Assembly (NCBI GenBank): GCA_002840895.1
Contig: PHCZ01000002.1
Span: 1-64,000, forward strand
Reading direction: 5' to 3'
Length of the DNA stretch: 64,000 nt
Source of the DNA: Bacteroidetes bacterium HGW-Bacteroidetes-8
Lineage (GTDB): Bacteria; Bacteroidota; Bacteroidia; Bacteroidales; UBA932
In this document: positions 17,981 to 26,911 of the stretch, in pieces
Numbering within the stretch: the first letter of the stretch is position 1
How the letters are laid out: each line of letters starts with the position of its first letter
Position numbers and translations under genes: made by a program
The notes under the pieces: generated by a model
Seen by the model: only the letters and a program-made list of their open reading frames with translations
Database searches by the model: none
What the model was told of the DNA's origin: nothing

Positions 17981-18863
17981 CTACTTCAAAACATCCACGG
18001 TCTGCCATAGTAATATATGCCCTCTTTTCATCGGGAGAGAGGACTACATTCGAGCATAGTTTCCCCTTAAGAGGAATCTCCTGCAGGGTTACGGCACGAG
18101 GAGAGATTATAAGCAGAGTACCCTTGCCGTGACGTGTCACGTAGAGATTCCCGGAAGAGTCGCAACGCATACCATCCATACCAAAATCTGCAAATGTTGT
18201 AAAAAGTCTTTTGTTTTCAACCGTACCATCTCTTTTAATATCGTACACCCAAATCTTTCTCTGCACAGATTCGTTAACATAAAGACGCTTCCCGTCCGGA
18301 CTTACCTCAATGCCGTTTGTTGTGCCCATATTATCTTCAAGCAGAATAACCTCACCCTTTCGGTTAATGAGCCAAAGCTTACCTGTTGACTCCTTCCAGT
18401 TAGGGTCACTGGCGTAGAGATTTTCGGTTTTAGGGCAGATTGCTATATCGTTAGGTTGGTTCATTGCCGGGTTGTGGGCAAAAACTGAGATGGATCTATC
18501 TGAGGGGTCAACCTTTAAAATATTGTGCCCGGTGTAATCTGCAATATACATAAATCCCTTTTTATCAAAGCGGATACCATTTCCCACAGAGCCCTCCGGA
18601 AGAGTCACATAGAGAGATGCCACACTACCCTCTTGCAGATCTACAACACCGATAGTTCCCTGTTTTGCATAATTGACAGCGTAGAGATTACCGGCTGCGT
18701 CAAATGCAGGTCCCTCTATTCCTTTGGTAAAACTCCACTCGGTGAGAAGATCTTTTACTTTAGGGCTTTGAGCCTGTGCTCCCGGCAGGAGGTTAAGAGA
18801 CAAAAATGAGAGAATAGAAAGGGCTGCCAATTTTCGGAATATAGTTTTTAGATTGTGTGTCAT
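17970..18863 (-). CDS. Secreted SMP-30/gluconolactonase-like beta-propeller
   Basis: The 297-residue protein has a signal peptide (hydrophobic segment ending near GAQAQ) and a series of propeller-blade repeats of the type GNLYAVNY, GFMYIADY, ENLYASDP, KRLYVNES and GNLYVTRH. This fits the SMP-30/LRE gluconolactonase group, where acidic and Asn residues in the centre bind calcium. Periplasmic location is inferred from the signal. It is followed by the DUF3667 gene with overlap and is divergent from the methionine operon. Confidence 0.8.
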   Translation of the reverse strand: MTHNLKTIFRKLAALSILSFLSLNLLPGAQAQSPKVKDLLTEWSFTKGIEGPAFDAAGNLYAVNYAKQGTIGVVDLQEGSVASLYVTLPEGSVGNGIRFDKKGFMYIADYTGHNILKVDPSDRSISVFAHNPAMNQPNDIAICPKTENLYASDPNWKESTGKLWLINRKGEVILLEDNMGTTNGIEVSPDGKRLYVNESVQRKIWVYDIKRDGTVENKRLFTTFADFGMDGMRCDSSGNLYVTRHGKGTLLIISPRAVTLQEIPLKGKLCSNVVLSPDEKRAYITMADRGCFEVVEF

Positions 18864-18951
18864 ATAAAAATATTTGAGGTGGAAATTATAGCGAATTTAC
18901 TTATAAATAGATTACAGCCGAGTTAATTTCGCGAATTTTTCTTACAATAAA

Positions 18952-18982
18952 TTTGCTCATTAATTTTCAATTAATACCTTTG
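18952..18982 (+). promoter_or_regulatory. Promoter of the met/thr leader and operon, with a palindrome in the spacer
   Basis: A TTTG box (18952-18955), a 19-bp spacer and TACCTTTG (18975-18982) form a full Bacteroidetes promoter. The spacer is almost filled by an inverted repeat with 7-bp arms, ATTAATT-TTC-AATTAAT (18959-18975), a possible operator. The predicted transcript start is near 18988, a few bases ahead of the leader reading frame. Confidence 0.8.
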
Positions 18983-19000
18983 CAACTCCTAAATGAGCGT

Positions 19001-19123
19001 ATGAGTTTAAACACAAACATACAAAGAGTGACCTGCGGGGCGATTTTCGCTACGGGCACGACTTGTATAACGCTCATATCCAAACAGATGATGATGCGAA
19101 TGCATCGGCAGATGCATAGATAG
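19001..19123 (+). CDS. Leader peptide sensing Thr/Ile/Met upstream of metY-metX-thrA-asd
   Basis: A 40-residue frame begins shortly after the predicted transcript start. The middle holds ATGTTCITLIS, and in all it has six Thr and four Ile. The end is QMMMRMHRQMHR, with five Met in nine codons (three consecutive ATG codons at 19088-19096). Thr, Ile and Met are the products of the pathway encoded by the downstream operon or its direct branch, which is the hallmark of an attenuator leader peptide such as E. coli thrL. An overlapping frame at 18993 encodes only three codons. The peptide is likely non-functional in itself; ribosome position on it would be the signal. Confidence 0.75.
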   Translation: MSLNTNIQRVTCGAIFATGTTCITLISKQMMMRMHRQMHR

Positions 19124-19227
19124 TTTTCCGGGCCTTTCGAAGGTCCATTGGGTGTAAGCCCATAAATCCGCTCCGGGCTTTCGCCCGAAAAAGATCAAAA
19201 AAATTATCAACTCCTTTAATCATCATC
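19124..19227 (+). promoter_or_regulatory. Structured attenuator region of the met/thr operon leader
   Basis: Right after the leader stop codon three hairpins can form: GGGCCTT/AAGGTCC (19130-19146), TGGG/CCCA (19149-19162) and CGGGC/GCCCG (19174-19187). The last arm, GCCCG, can instead pair with CGGGC at 19129-19133, extended by TTTT/AAAA, so exclusive alternative folds exist. The final hairpin is followed by A-rich sequence, not a U tract. ATCATCATC (19219-19227), just before the metY ATG, is complementary to GATGATGAT (19087-19095) in the Met-codon run of the leader. Upstream, ATGAGCGT (18993-19000) can pair with ACGCTCAT (19070-19077). Confidence 0.6.
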
Positions 19228-19231
19228 TAAA

Positions 19232-20524
19232 ATGACGACAAAACATTTTGATACCCTACAGGTACACGCAGGCCGCAATGTTACATCAAACGGGCCTTGC
19301 GCAACTCCTATTGTACAAACATCTGCATTTCATTTCGATAGTACAACACAGGCAGCCAACCTATTTGCTCTAAAAGAGTTCGGGAATATCTACACAAGGC
19401 TCTCAAACCCTACAACAGATGTTCTGGAGCAGAGAGTCGCAGCCCTGGAGGGGGGTGCCGCGGCTGTGGCAACATCTTCGGGCCAGGCAGCCCAATTCCT
19501 TGCCATCCAGAATATTGCAGGTGAAGGAGATAACATAATCAGCTCCTCTTCACTCTACGGCGGCACCTACAACCAATTTAAAATAAGCTTTGCAAGAGTT
19601 GGCATTGAGTGCCGTTTTGCACCTATTAACGACCCTGCTGCCTTTGAAGCGCTAATAGATAGCAGAACAAAGGCAATCTATTTTGAAACAATAAGTAACT
19701 CAAATTTTTATATCCCCGATTTTAAAGAGTTTGAGAAGATTAGTAAAAAACACGGCGTTCCAATTATTGTAGATAACACATTCGGAGCAGGGGGATATCT
19801 ATGCCGCCCTATCGAGTTGGGAGCAGCAGTTGTTACCCACTCTGCCACAAAGTGGATTGGCGGACACGGCAACTCGCTGGCAGGAATTGTTGTGGATAGC
19901 GGAAAATTCCGTTGGGACAACGGCAGGTTTCCACAAATTACAAATCCATCTGAATCCTATCACGGGATTAGCTTTTGGGAGAGCTTCGGAGAGGGATCTG
20001 CAACCGGTAACATAGCCTTTGCAGTAAGAGCCAGAACTGAGGGGCTTCGCGACTGGGGATGTTGTTTAAGTCCGTTCAATGCATTTCTTATCCTCACAGG
20101 AGTTGAAACTCTATCTCTAAGAGTCGAAAAAGTTGTAAATAATGCACTTGAATTGGCAAAATGGCTCCAAGCACACCCGAAAGTTGAGTCGGTTAACTAC
20201 CCCGGGCTGAGTGATAACCCTAACCACGAAAGAGCTAAGCATTACCTCACTAACGGGTTTGGAGGGGTACTTTCCTTTGCAATCAAGGGGAGCAAAGAGC
20301 AGGCCTCTCAATTTGTTAGCCGGTTGGCTCTAATAAGCCACCTCACCAATGTAGGAGACAATAAAACCCTTATCAGCCATTCGGCATCAACTACCCACTC
20401 TCAGATGACACCACAGGAGCTGCAAATTGCAGGAATCGGAGAGAGCTCCCTTAGAGTATCGCTTGGCATAGAGTATATAGAGGATATAAAAAGAGATCTT
20501 CAAAACGCCTTTTCAACTATTTAG
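19232..20524 (+). CDS. metY: O-acetylhomoserine sulfhydrylase (aminocarboxypropyltransferase)
   Basis: PLP enzyme that makes homocysteine from O-acetylhomoserine and sulfide. The 430-residue length and the segment FETLQVHAG-like N-terminus (HFDTLQVHAGR) fit the MetY branch of the Cys/Met metabolism family. The PLP lysine lies in HSATKWIGGHG, with SRLSNPT-type cofactor contacts (TRLSNPTTDVLEQR) and IVDNTFG upstream. The C-terminal SHSASTTHSQ and LRVSLGIEYIEDI are the family endings. It is the first structural gene after the leader, with a start codon next to the complementary ATCATCATC element. Confidence 0.95.
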   Translation: MTTKHFDTLQVHAGRNVTSNGPCATPIVQTSAFHFDSTTQAANLFALKEFGNIYTRLSNPTTDVLEQRVAALEGGAAAVATSSGQAAQFLAIQNIAGEGDNIISSSSLYGGTYNQFKISFARVGIECRFAPINDPAAFEALIDSRTKAIYFETISNSNFYIPDFKEFEKISKKHGVPIIVDNTFGAGGYLCRPIELGAAVVTHSATKWIGGHGNSLAGIVVDSGKFRWDNGRFPQITNPSESYHGISFWESFGEGSATGNIAFAVRARTEGLRDWGCCLSPFNAFLILTGVETLSLRVEKVVNNALELAKWLQAHPKVESVNYPGLSDNPNHERAKHYLTNGFGGVLSFAIKGSKEQASQFVSRLALISHLTNVGDNKTLISHSASTTHSQMTPQELQIAGIGESSLRVSLGIEYIEDIKRDLQNAFSTI

Positions 20525-20536
20525 GGAGGAGATAAA

Positions 20537-21598
20537 ATGAAGAGAGAGATTTTCAGATATTCCGGAAAATTTGAGACGGAGAGCACAGAGGTTATCGACT
20601 CCCTTGAGATTTGCTATCACCATACGGCAAACTACTCTCCGGATAAAAGAGTTATATGGATCTGCCACGCACTTACCGCCAACTCCAACCCAACAGAGTG
20701 GTGGGATGGACTCGCCGGCCCCGGAAAACTTTTTGACACAGAAAAGTTCTACATAATCTGCGCCAACGTCCTTGGCTCTTGTTACGGTACAACCGGCCCC
20801 ACATCGGTAGAGAAAGATGGAAAGCAGTATCTACTCCGCTTTCCTCAAATAACAGTAAGAGACACAGTTAAAGCCCACAACATTTTAAGAGAGGCGCTTG
20901 GCATTGAGCAGATAGATCTTATAACAGGAGGTTCGATAGGCGGGTTTCAGGCACTTGAATGGGCTGTCACCTACCCCCATATCATTGACAAGCTGGCTCT
21001 TATAGCGTGTAATGCACGGGTTTCACCCTGGGGTACGGCTTTCAATGAATCACAAAGGCTTGCACTACTTGCCGACCCTACATTTACCGAGCAGAGAGAT
21101 AGCAACGGGGGCAAGAAGGGGCTTGAAACAGCCCGTTCAATAGCTCTCCTCTCCTACCGATCTTACGAAGGGTACGGGATATCCCAAAAAGAGCCGGACC
21201 AGGATTTTCTCTTCGCAAAGAGGGCCGGTAGTTACCAGAAGTACCAAGGCGAAAAACTCTCGGCCCGTTTTGATGCCTACTCCTATTTTACTTTGACAAA
21301 ATCTATTGATAGTCACAATATCGGGAGAGGAAGAGGGGGTGTCGTAAACGCACTTTCCAAAGTAGAGGCCAATACTCTGGTAATCGGTATCGATAGCGAT
21401 GTGCTATTCCCTATTGAAGAGCAGCGATTTATGGCAGATAATATTCCAAATGCAACATTAATGGAGATAAAATCCCTATTCGGGCACGATGGTTTTCTGC
21501 TGGAGTATAACCAGACAGCAGATGCAATTATAAAAGCTTTCCCCGATCTATTCAATTCAATAACAACAGTAAATAAAAAAGTATATGCAGGTTCTTAA
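20537..21598 (+). CDS. metX: Homoserine O-acetyltransferase
   Basis: Makes O-acetylhomoserine, the substrate of MetY, from homoserine and acetyl-CoA. The 353-residue alpha/beta-hydrolase-fold protein has the nucleophile elbow GGSIGGFQALEWA (Ser about residue 135), the acid Asp in IDSDVLFP and the terminal His in GHDGFLLEYNQ. The length and the elbow motif are those of MetX, not of a plain esterase. It starts 12 bases after metY and its end overlaps thrA by 14 bases. Confidence 0.94.
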   Translation: MKREIFRYSGKFETESTEVIDSLEICYHHTANYSPDKRVIWICHALTANSNPTEWWDGLAGPGKLFDTEKFYIICANVLGSCYGTTGPTSVEKDGKQYLLRFPQITVRDTVKAHNILREALGIEQIDLITGGSIGGFQALEWAVTYPHIIDKLALIACNARVSPWGTAFNESQRLALLADPTFTEQRDSNGGKKGLETARSIALLSYRSYEGYGISQKEPDQDFLFAKRAGSYQKYQGEKLSARFDAYSYFTLTKSIDSHNIGRGRGGVVNALSKVEANTLVIGIDSDVLFPIEEQRFMADNIPNATLMEIKSLFGHDGFLLEYNQTADAIIKAFPDLFNSITTVNKKVYAGS

Positions 21599-24023
21599 GT
21601 TTGGCGGAAGCTCGGTTGCTAACGCCGCTAACATAATAAAAGTGACCACAATTGTTGCAGATGCAGTAAAAAAAGACAGGACAATTCTGGTCTGTTCGGC
21701 AATTGGGGGGTGTACAGATAAACTTATAAAGGCAGCCTCTCTTGCATCTGAAAGAGATCCTCGCTACAAAGAGATAGTTGAATCGCTCGAGAGTGACCAT
21801 TACAAGATTATTGGCGAGTTGATCCCCGAGGAGTACAGATCAAAAATTAACGCCCGTTGCAGCAATCTCTTTGAATCACTCAAAGGTCTTCTTGAGGGTA
21901 TATCTCTCACCGGAGAGCTCACTCCGGGCTCCTGCGATTTGGCTGTTAGTTATGGAGAGCTGCTCTCTACCTCAATAATATCTGCAAAGCTAAGCTCTCT
22001 CGGGATAAACAACATCTGGACAGACTCTCGTGAACTTGTAAAGACCATCTGCCACAATTCACAAAACATAGTAGATATTGAAGCAACAAACAGAAACATT
22101 GTCCATTTCCTGGGCGCTAACGGAACCAAACTATGGGTTGTTCCGGGTTTTATCGCAAGCGACCACAAGGGGAGAACAACAACATTAGGAAGAGGAGGTT
22201 CAGACTATACTGCATCTCTTTTTTCGGCAGCTTCCGGAGCAAGGGTGCTGGAGATATGGACAGATGTAAACGGAATGATGACCGCAGACCCAAGAGTGGT
22301 TCCCGATGCCAAAACAATAGAGAACATCTCATACAAGGAGGCGCTTGAACTCTCCCACTTCGGGGCAAAGGTGGTCTACCCCCCAACAATCCAGCCGGCA
22401 GTTGCAGGTGGCATTCCTATTGTGGTAAAAAACACTTTTGACCCCTATGGAGCCTCAACAGTGATTGAGAACCGGCCACCCGACGGCAGGGGTAAAATAC
22501 GCGGTATATCGGGCAGTAACAAAATAGCCCTGCTCTCTCTTGAAGGGAGCGGAATGGTAGGTATTCCCGGCTACTCTGCCCGATTGTTCACCGCTCTTGC
22601 AAATGCAAAGGTCAATATTGTTCTTATTACCCAGGCCTCATCACTTCACACAATGTGTGTTGCAATTGAAGAGAGTGCCGCCGAAACTGCCGGGAGTGCG
22701 GTAGATGAAACCTTTGCATACGAAATATCGCTCTCAAAGGTTGAGCCGGTTAAGGTTGAGAGGGGCTATGCAATCATATCCCTTGTTGGTGACGATATGA
22801 AGAACCAGGCGGGTACAAGCGGGAAGATGTTTGATGCGCTTGGAAGAGCAGGCATCAATATCCGCGCAATTGCTCAGGGGTCGTCGGAGAAGAATATATC
22901 TGCAATTGTAAAGGGAGAGGATTCTGACGATGCAGTGAGAGTGGTTCACGAAGAGTTTTTCGGATACAAACGAGAGAGGGTAAATCTCTTTATTGCAGGG
23001 TTTGGGAATGTAGGGAAATCGCTTGTTAATCTCATAAACGAGACCAAAAAAAATATTGCCACAGAGTGGGGTAAAGATATTGTAGTCGCCGGTATCTGCA
23101 ACAGTACAAGATGTATAATAGACAAAGAGGGGGTAGATCTTTCGCATGCGCAGGAGTTGCTCCTCTGTGGAAAAGCTACAGATATTACCGGCTTTGTGAG
23201 AGAGATATCTGCCCTCTCCCTGGGTAACTCCATTTTTGCAGATTGTACTGCTCAAAACACTGTCGCTATGCAGTATGCCGATATTCTGGAAGAGGGGATA
23301 TCTGTTGTGACCTGCAATAAGATAGCCCTCTCTTCATCAATGGAGTACTGGGATCAACTCAAAAGAGTGGCACTTGACAGAAGGGTGTCACTACTCTATG
23401 AGACATCTGCAGGAGCAGCCCTTCCGGTAATCGAGACCATATCGAGGCTAAAGGTGAGCGGAGAGAAGATTCTTTCGGTTGAGGCGATACTTTCGGGAAC
23501 TCTAAACTATCTTTACAGCAGTTATGACGGTTCAAAAAGCTTTGCATCGCTCATAAAGGAGGCGAAAGAGGCGGGATATACCGAACCTGACCCAAGGGTA
23601 GATCTCTCGGGAACAGATGTATTGAGAAAGTGTACAATCATTGCCAGAGAGTGCGGGTTCCGTGCCGAGCAAAAGGATGTCGAGATTGAACCTCTGGTAG
23701 ATAAAGCCCTCTTTTCGGGAACACTTTGCGATTTCTACAACAAAGTTGAAGAGTGGGAGCCAAAATTCTTGCAGAGGTACAATGAGGCTGCCAACAAGGG
23801 GGAGAGGCTAAGATATGTTGCATCCATTGAACAGGGCCAATACAAAGTAGGATTGAGGTCGTTACCTACCAGCCACCCGCTCTACAACATCTCCGGGACA
23901 AACAACTCCGTGATGATAACAACCTCGAACTATCCGGCAGGGGTTGTGATTTCGGGAGCAGGAGCAGGTGCTCGGGTAACAGCGGGGGGAGTCTTGAACG
24001 ACATACTTAAAGTGGGTATTTAA
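21585..24023 (+). CDS. thrA: Bifunctional aspartokinase/homoserine dehydrogenase
   Basis: First and third steps of the aspartate pathway in one 812-residue chain. The N-terminal kinase starts with VLKFGGSSVANA and has TLGRGGSDYTASL and WTDVNGMMTADPR. Two ACT-type regulatory domains lie about residues 310-460 (GSGMVGIPGYSARLFTALA and LVGDDMKNQAGTSGKMFDALG). The C-terminal homoserine dehydrogenase has the NAD-binding GFGNVGKSLV and the catalytic region GTLNYLYSSYDGSKSF...AKEAGYTEPDPRVDLSGTDV. The ACT domains suggest feedback by threonine, as in known ThrA. The start lies within the metX end, so translation is probably coupled. Confidence 0.96.
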   Translation: MQVLKFGGSSVANAANIIKVTTIVADAVKKDRTILVCSAIGGCTDKLIKAASLASERDPRYKEIVESLESDHYKIIGELIPEEYRSKINARCSNLFESLKGLLEGISLTGELTPGSCDLAVSYGELLSTSIISAKLSSLGINNIWTDSRELVKTICHNSQNIVDIEATNRNIVHFLGANGTKLWVVPGFIASDHKGRTTTLGRGGSDYTASLFSAASGARVLEIWTDVNGMMTADPRVVPDAKTIENISYKEALELSHFGAKVVYPPTIQPAVAGGIPIVVKNTFDPYGASTVIENRPPDGRGKIRGISGSNKIALLSLEGSGMVGIPGYSARLFTALANAKVNIVLITQASSLHTMCVAIEESAAETAGSAVDETFAYEISLSKVEPVKVERGYAIISLVGDDMKNQAGTSGKMFDALGRAGINIRAIAQGSSEKNISAIVKGEDSDDAVRVVHEEFFGYKRERVNLFIAGFGNVGKSLVNLINETKKNIATEWGKDIVVAGICNSTRCIIDKEGVDLSHAQELLLCGKATDITGFVREISALSLGNSIFADCTAQNTVAMQYADILEEGISVVTCNKIALSSSMEYWDQLKRVALDRRVSLLYETSAGAALPVIETISRLKVSGEKILSVEAILSGTLNYLYSSYDGSKSFASLIKEAKEAGYTEPDPRVDLSGTDVLRKCTIIARECGFRAEQKDVEIEPLVDKALFSGTLCDFYNKVEEWEPKFLQRYNEAANKGERLRYVASIEQGQYKVGLRSLPTSHPLYNISGTNNSVMITTSNYPAGVVISGAGAGARVTAGGVLNDILKVGI

Positions 24024-24052
24024 AACTGATATTAAAATAATAAAGAAGAGCT

Positions 24053-25036
24053 ATGAAAATTGCAGTAGTGGGTGCAACCGGGCTGGTTGGCACCAAGATG
24101 ACAGAGGTTTTGCAGGAGCGAAACTTTCCGGTAACAGAGTTTATTCCTGTAGCATCATCCAAATCGGCAGGTAAAAAAATAGAATTCGCAGGTAAAAAGT
24201 GGACGGTTAAGACTCCCGAAGAGGCTATCGCGATGAAGCCTCATATTGCTCTCTTCTCTGCAGGATCTGATATCTCCGGGGAGTGGGCCCCAAAATTTGC
24301 AGCTGCAGGGTGCAGGGTGGTAGACAACTCATCCCGCTGGAGAATGGACCCCACAATCAAACTTATTGTTCCTGAGATTAACGGAGAGACCCTCACAAAA
24401 GAGGATATGATTATCGCAAACCCCAACTGTTCTACAATTCAGATGGTTGTAGCATTAAACCTGCTACACCAAAGATACAAACTAAAGAGGATAGTTGTCT
24501 CTACATACCAATCGGTTACAGGAAGCGGAATAAAAGGGATTAACCAGCTAAGGGAAGAGCGTGGGGAGAGAGTGATCGGGGGAGGAGATAAAGCTTATGC
24601 CCACCCGATAGATATGAATCTGATTCCCCAGATAGACCTCTTTACCGAGAACGGTTACACAAAAGAGGAGATGAAGATGGTGAACGAAACCCGAAAGATT
24701 TTCGCAGACAATACCATCGCAATAAGTGCCACCACGGTAAGGGTCCCGGTAGAGGGCGGGCACTCGGAGAGTGTAAATGCAGAGTTTCACGAAGAGTTTC
24801 TCTTAGAGGATATTTTTGCTATATTGCGCAAAACTCCCGGAGCAATATTTATGGACAACTCCAACAACCCACCCTACCCTATGCCTATTTACGCATATGG
24901 TAAAGATGAAGTTTTTGTGGGGCGTGTGAGAGAAGATCTCTCTTGCAAAAAAGCTGTAAATATGTGGGTCGTTGCAGATAACTTAAGAAAAGGGGCTGCA
25001 ACAAATGCCGTTCAAATAGCAGAACTGCTCTCGTGA
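24053..25036 (+). CDS. asd: Aspartate-semialdehyde dehydrogenase
   Basis: NADPH enzyme of the second step, feeding homoserine dehydrogenase and also the lysine/diaminopimelate branch. The 327-residue product has VVGATGLVGTKMTEVL at the N-terminus, the catalytic Cys in NPNCSTIQMV and the His region VPVEGGHSESVNAEF. It follows thrA by 29 bases and completes a route from aspartate to homocysteine within the operon, apart from sulfide supply and methylation. In this family the length is about 330-370, so it is complete. Confidence 0.95.
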   Translation: MKIAVVGATGLVGTKMTEVLQERNFPVTEFIPVASSKSAGKKIEFAGKKWTVKTPEEAIAMKPHIALFSAGSDISGEWAPKFAAAGCRVVDNSSRWRMDPTIKLIVPEINGETLTKEDMIIANPNCSTIQMVVALNLLHQRYKLKRIVVSTYQSVTGSGIKGINQLREERGERVIGGGDKAYAHPIDMNLIPQIDLFTENGYTKEEMKMVNETRKIFADNTIAISATTVRVPVEGGHSESVNAEFHEEFLLEDIFAILRKTPGAIFMDNSNNPPYPMPIYAYGKDEVFVGRVREDLSCKKAVNMWVVADNLRKGAATNAVQIAELLS

Positions 25037-25050
25037 AAAGATAAAATTTA

Positions 25051-25058
25051 TAACTTTG
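25051..25058 (+). promoter_or_regulatory. Promoter -7 element of parE
   Basis: TAACTTTG fits TAnnTTTG and lies 17 bases before the parE ATG, giving a very short untranslated leader. It separates parE transcription from the met/thr operon, whose last gene ends 14 bases upstream. Confidence 0.65.
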
Positions 25059-25075
25059 CAGCAAATTCCTAAAAG

Positions 25076-26911
25076 ATGAGTACATACACAGAGAAAGAGA
25101 TAAGAACCCTTGAGTGGAACGAACATATCCGTAAAAGGCCGGGTATGTATATCGGTAAACTAGGCGACGGTTCTTCCCCGGACGATGGTGTATATGTACT
25201 ACTGAAAGAGGTGATGGATAACTCTGTTGACGAGTATGCAATGGGGTACGGAAAGAGCATTGTAATCACAATTGAGAACAGGGTTGTAACAATCCGTGAC
25301 TTCGGCAGGGGTATTCCTCTGGGCTCACTTGTAGATGTTGCAAGCCGTATGAATACCGGTGCAAAATACGACAGCAAGGCTTTCAAAAAATCTGTAGGGC
25401 TAAACGGAGTTGGTATAAAGGCGGTAAACGCTCTCTCGGTTGCATTCTATATCCAATCTTTCCGCGAAGGCGAGAGTCAATATGCAAGATTCTCCAGAGG
25501 AGAGCTCATAGAGGAGATGAGAATACCTGCAACCGAAAAGAACGGAACCATTGTCACATTTACACCGGACGAAGAGCTCTTTGGAGATTACCTCTTCAAT
25601 ATGGAGTTTATAGAGAGTATGCTTCGCAACTACTCCTACCTTAATACCGGGCTGCTCATAAAACTAAACGGAAAGGAGTTTGTCTCTAAAAACGGACTTC
25701 TGGACCTGCTTAACGAATCGCTCACAAAAGAGCCGTTCTACCCCCCTATTCACCTTAAAGGGGAGGATATCGAGATAGCTCTTACCCACGGAAACGATTA
25801 CGGAGAGGGTATCTCCTCATTTGTAAACGGACAGTTCACAACTCAGGGGGGTACTCACCTGGCAGCCTTTAGAGAGGCGATGGCCAAAACAATAAAGGAT
25901 TTTTATAAAAGAGATTTTGACCCGAGCGATGTGCGTCAGGGTATGATTGCGGCGGTGAGCATAAAGGTTCAGGAGCCTATATTCGAATCTCAGACCAAAA
26001 CCAAACTGGGTTCGAAAGAGATCGCTCCTGGGGGAATCAGTATTAGAAATTTTATAGGCGACTTTATAAAAGAGCAGCTCAATAACTATCTGCACCGCCA
26101 CCCCGATGCAGCCGATGCGATGCTCAAAAAAATCCTTGATTCAGAAAAAGAGCGTAAAGCCATATCCGGAATTCAGAAGCTGGCAAGAGAGAGGGCAAAG
26201 AAGGCAAATCTTCACAACAAAAAGCTGCGTGACTGCCGTGTCCACTACAACGAGAAGCACGAGAGAGCAATGGAGAGCACCCTCTTTATAACTGAGGGGG
26301 ACTCTGCAAGCGGCTCAATAACAAAGAGCCGTGATGTGGTTTCGCAGGCAGTATTTTCGCTTAAGGGTAAACCTCTCAACACCTACGGACTCACCAAAAA
26401 AATTATCTACGAGAACGAGGAGTTCAATCTGCTTCAGGCAGCCCTTAATATAGAGGAAGATCTTGAAAACCTCCGCTACAATCAGATTGTGGTGGCAACC
26501 GATGCCGATGTAGACGGTATGCATATTCGACTGCTGCTGCTTACCTTCTTTTTACAGTACTTCCCGGACCTTATACGCCAGGGGCATCTGCACATTCTCC
26601 AGACACCTCTATTCCGGGTAAGGAGCAAGAAGGAGACCATCTACTGCTACTCCAGCGAGGAGAGAGACAAAGCAATTCGAAAGCTTGGTAATAACCCGGA
26701 GATAACCCGTTTCAAAGGGCTTGGAGAGATCTCTCCAGACGAGTTTAAATACTTTATAGGCGAGAATATCCGTCTTGAGAAGGTGCGACTGGGCAACGAC
26801 GACAATATCCCCGAACTGCTGGAGTTCTATATGGGAAAGAACACCCCCGACAGACAGAACTTCATTCGCGCCAACCTAAGGCCGGAGGTTGTGATGGAGG
26901 ATGCTGTTTAA
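25076..26911 (+). CDS. parE: DNA topoisomerase IV subunit B
   Basis: ATPase subunit of the type IIA topoisomerase that decatenates chromosomes. The 611 residues follow GyrB/ParE order: N-terminal ATPase with [15 protein letters not shown], the ATP lid ([13 protein letters not shown]), then the TOPRIM domain with [11 protein letters not shown] and the DADVDGMHI metal site, ending in RFKGLGEI. The short length and absence of a long C-terminal insertion, together with the sequence [13 protein letters not shown], favour ParE-like over GyrB, but the two are hard to tell apart without an alignment. The partner parC is not adjacent. Confidence 0.85.
   Translation: MSTYTEKEIRTLEWNEHIRKRPGMYIGKLGDGSSPDDGVYVLLKEVMDNSVDEYAMGYGKSIVITIENRVVTIRDFGRGIPLGSLVDVASRMNTGAKYDSKAFKKSVGLNGVGIKAVNALSVAFYIQSFREGESQYARFSRGELIEEMRIPATEKNGTIVTFTPDEELFGDYLFNMEFIESMLRNYSYLNTGLLIKLNGKEFVSKNGLLDLLNESLTKEPFYPPIHLKGEDIEIALTHGNDYGEGISSFVNGQFTTQGGTHLAAFREAMAKTIKDFYKRDFDPSDVRQGMIAAVSIKVQEPIFESQTKTKLGSKEIAPGGISIRNFIGDFIKEQLNNYLHRHPDAADAMLKKILDSEKERKAISGIQKLARERAKKANLHNKKLRDCRVHYNEKHERAMESTLFITEGDSASGSITKSRDVVSQAVFSLKGKPLNTYGLTKKIIYENEEFNLLQAALNIEEDLENLRYNQIVVATDADVDGMHIRLLLLTFFLQYFPDLIRQGHLHILQTPLFRVRSKKETIYCYSSEERDKAIRKLGNNPEITRFKGLGEISPDEFKYFIGENIRLEKVRLGNDDNIPELLEFYMGKNTPDRQNFIRANLRPEVVMEDAV

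Noticed and set aside
19173-19200. Intrinsic transcription terminator before metY
   Set aside because: The CGGGC/GCCCG hairpin is followed by A-rich sequence, not a run of T, so it does not fit a Rho-independent terminator on the plus strand.
19007-19210. A 67-codon frame on the minus strand within the met leader
   Set aside because: It is the shadow of the leader RNA structure, has a TTG start and no family resemblance.
18989-19231. SAM or cobalamin riboswitch upstream of metY
   Set aside because: I looked for the SAM-I, SAM-II and B12-box sequence signatures and do not see them. The region is better explained by the Thr/Ile/Met leader frame and its hairpins.
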